From Terriglobia bacterium (lineage in GTDB: Bacteria > Acidobacteriota > Terriglobia > UBA7540), in assembly GCA_030040455.1 (NCBI GenBank), contig JASHTR010000340.1:1-6333 (forward strand): 6,333 bases of DNA, written 5' to 3'. Shown here in pieces: positions 5,363 through 6,333 of the stretch; the stretch's first letter is position 1, and each line of letters starts with the position of its first letter. Under the pieces are notes generated by a model. It was not told the origin of the DNA and did no database searches. It saw only the letters and a program-made list of their open reading frames with translations. The position numbers and the translations under genes were made by a program.

Positions 5363-5557
5363 GTGGCCGTGCCGCGCCCTGTGTTTCCAAAAACGGTGCA
5401 CGAATTCCAGTCGATTTTCGCCACCGAAGAGGCTTGCCAGAAATATTTGGCTGAATGCTGCTGGCCGGAGGGATTCGCATGCCCGCGATGCGGAAACCGG
5501 GACGCTTACGAGCTGGTGAAACTGCGTCGCGCCCGAGCCGACGCAAGGCGTAGCTAA
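5363..5557 (+). pseudogene. IS1595-family (ISXO2-like) transposase remnant, N-terminus only
   Basis: The plus strand reads VFPKTVHEFQSIFATEEACQ, continues KYLAECCWPEGFACPRCGNR, and then DAYELVKLRR. This is the N-terminal zinc-ribbon region typical of IS1595/ISXO2-like transposases. The GTG start at 5363 is supported by AAGGAG at 5351-5356. Similarity stops at about residue 53: a second CxxC pair that completes the zinc ribbon should follow and is absent, as is the whole DDE/N catalytic domain. The frame ends ARADARRS and a TAG at 5554. Full-length members have roughly 220-320 residues. It is on the strand opposite its neighbours. The left end of the element may lie near 5331 (GGGTTGTTTCAG). 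It cannot encode an active transposase. Confidence 0.75.
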
Positions 5558-5730
5558 TTGTGGGCGCTTCGCTGCTATGGGAAGACATCATCGCACCCTC
5601 CGCCGCAAGCAGGATACGAGCATCCCATTTGCCATGCAACAGCGATCTTAATCTGGGATGTGTCGGGTCCGCCATTCAAATCCAGACACTTCGTTGCAGT
5701 GTGCGTGAGACATTTCCAGCAGGTTAAGGG
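5558..5730. other. Unassigned stretch between the transposase remnant and the ssb terminator
   Basis: I see no supportable gene, RNA or repeat here. Frames on both strands are open for parts of it but give proline-, arginine- and histidine-rich translations without family resemblance or a ribosome binding site. It may be degraded insertion-sequence or cassette DNA. Confidence 0.4.
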
Positions 5731-5731
5731 A

Positions 5732-5763
5732 GGGCCTCGCGCTGAGATGAGGACACGAGGCCC
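5732..5763 (-). terminator. Intrinsic terminator-like hairpin after ssb
   Basis: GGGCCTCG and CGAGGCCC form an 8-bp stem (5732-5739 with 5756-5763). On the minus-strand RNA it extends to 10 bp through a G-U pair, which the plus strand would not allow. It starts 11 bases after the ssb stop at 5775. The following minus-strand sequence TCCCTTAA gives only a weak U-tract. Confidence 0.55.
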
Positions 5764-5774
5764 GATGGCAGGAT

Positions 5775-6179
5775 TCAGAAGGGAATGGAATCGTCGGTGG
5801 GAGTGTCGGTGGAAGGATTGGCTTCGACGGCGCGATCCAGCTTAGCGATCCGAATGGCGCGGACTTCCCAAGCCGTAACCTTTACCGTGGCGCTGCTTTT
5901 CTTGCTCTTGCTGGTGACCGGCTTCTCAACTTCGCGCGAACGCAGGTAGCCGGTGATATGAACGTGCGCGCCCTTCTTCAGGCTGGCCGCAAATTCGGCG
6001 ACCGTTCCGAAGCATGTGACGCGATGCCAGTCGGTGTGGGACTGCCACTCGCCCTGGGCGTCTTTCCAGGACCGTTTGGTGGCAAGCGAGAGAACGGTGA
6101 AAGGGACGCCGTCCTTGGTTGTCCGATTCTCGGCATCCGCTCCGAGGAAGCCCATGATGTCTACGGTGTTCTGATACAT
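5775..6179 (-). CDS. ssb: Single-stranded DNA-binding protein (SSB)
   Basis: The 134-residue product is a single OB-fold SSB. It coats single-stranded DNA during replication, repair and recombination and recruits partner proteins through its C-terminal tail. The OB fold spans about residues 1-113: MYQNTVDIMGFLGADAENRT, FTVLSLATKRSW, a WHRVTCFG strand with Trp51 and His52, LKKGAHVHITGYLRSRE, and a last strand TAWEVRAIRIAKL. A short linker leads to the tip TDDSIPF, close to the canonical DDDIPF but with Ser in place of the third Asp. It is shorter than E. coli SSB (178 residues) because the linker is short. GGAGG lies 8 bases before the ATG at 6179. The frame is open further upstream to the window edge, but that extension lacks SSB character. 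A hairpin terminator follows. The gene lacks an adjacent attC and is probably outside the cassette array. Confidence 0.93.
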   Translation of the reverse strand: MYQNTVDIMGFLGADAENRTTKDGVPFTVLSLATKRSWKDAQGEWQSHTDWHRVTCFGTVAEFAASLKKGAHVHITGYLRSREVEKPVTSKSKKSSATVKVTAWEVRAIRIAKLDRAVEANPSTDTPTDDSIPF

Positions 6180-6202
6180 TTTTGAATCCTCCGTTTTCTG
6201 CT

Positions 6203-6217
6203 CCCGCTTCGCGCGGG
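6203..6217 (-). promoter_or_regulatory. Small hairpin in the ssb leader
   Basis: CCCGC (6203-6207) and GCGGG (6213-6217) form a 5-bp GC stem with a 5-base loop just upstream of the ssb ribosome binding site. It could affect translation, but short GC hairpins are common by chance. The rest of 6180-6333 shows no clear promoter. Confidence 0.2.
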
Positions 6218-6333
6218 GCACCCAAAAGCGAGAGGGTCCTGCTCCCAAGGCGGCTTTTACGGAGGTCCCAAAAGAGTCCGGCTTAGCGGCTAGAAGCATC
6301 GTTTGGCCGCTAGATTGTTTTGGAGGCGCCGAA

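Noticed and set aside
5121..5675. 184-codon minus-strand open frame across the transposase remnant and repeat 4
   Set aside because: It is antisense to a recognised transposase fragment, runs through the attC-like repeat, has arginine/proline-rich composition without any family resemblance, and lacks a ribosome binding site.
5668..5690. Possible tRNA T-loop (ATTCAAATCC)
   Set aside because: The flanking bases do not form a T-stem and no acceptor or anticodon arm can be drawn around it.
6180..6299. 40-codon N-terminal extension of SSB from an ATG at 6299
   Set aside because: The extension has no SSB character, whereas the ATG at 6179 has GGAGG 8 bases upstream and begins the OB fold where family members begin.

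Overview
The window looks like a stretch of bacterial accessory DNA built as a string of single-gene cassettes. Six coding units on the minus strand (1-166, 337-1392, 1476-1916, 2077-2808, 2979-3863, 4239-4988) are mostly separated by a related non-coding repeat of about 120-128 bp at 201-328, 1944-2069, 2860-2981 and 5041-5160. A single right-hand end of such a repeat remains at 4143-4164. The best-preserved copy (1944-2069) is bounded by GCCTAAC and GTTAGGC and is an imperfect inverted repeat with one unpaired base. This is the architecture of integron attC recombination sites. No integrase or attI is present, so the stretch is either the interior of a long cassette array or a cluster of attC sites lacking an integrase.

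Layout, left to right in coordinates (the genes read right to left): a partial lipoprotein gene; attC-like repeat 1; a membrane-anchored HEAT-repeat protein; a BamE/SmpA-like lipoprotein, which joins the HEAT gene with no visible repeat between them; attC-like repeat 2; a cytoplasmic protein with a proline-rich linker and a possible zinc site; attC-like repeat 3 (one core lost); a secreted ankyrin-repeat protein; a scarred 375-bp spacer with a gene-tail remnant, a hairpin, a partial attC end and what looks like the start of a plus-strand gene; a secreted protein of unknown function; attC-like repeat 4; a 49-codon ORF that may be a 5'-truncated cassette gene; a plus-strand IS1595-family transposase remnant; about 175 bp with nothing recognised; and finally a complete ssb gene with its own Shine-Dalgarno sequence and terminator, which probably lies outside the array.

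How the genes work together: nothing indicates a shared pathway. Five of the six cassette products carry a lipoprotein signal, a signal peptide or a membrane anchor, so the set looks like a collection of cell-surface or periplasmic functions gathered by recombination. Three of the repeats contain a sigma70-like hexamer pair with exactly 17 bp spacing pointing into the downstream gene, so each cassette may carry its own promoter.

Organism: a Gram-negative-type bacterium is suggested by the lipoproteins, the BamE-like domain and the signal peptides. The SSB sequence style resembles that of Acidobacteriota or other soil phyla such as Verrucomicrobiota, but this is an impression from memory and the window alone does not settle the phylum.
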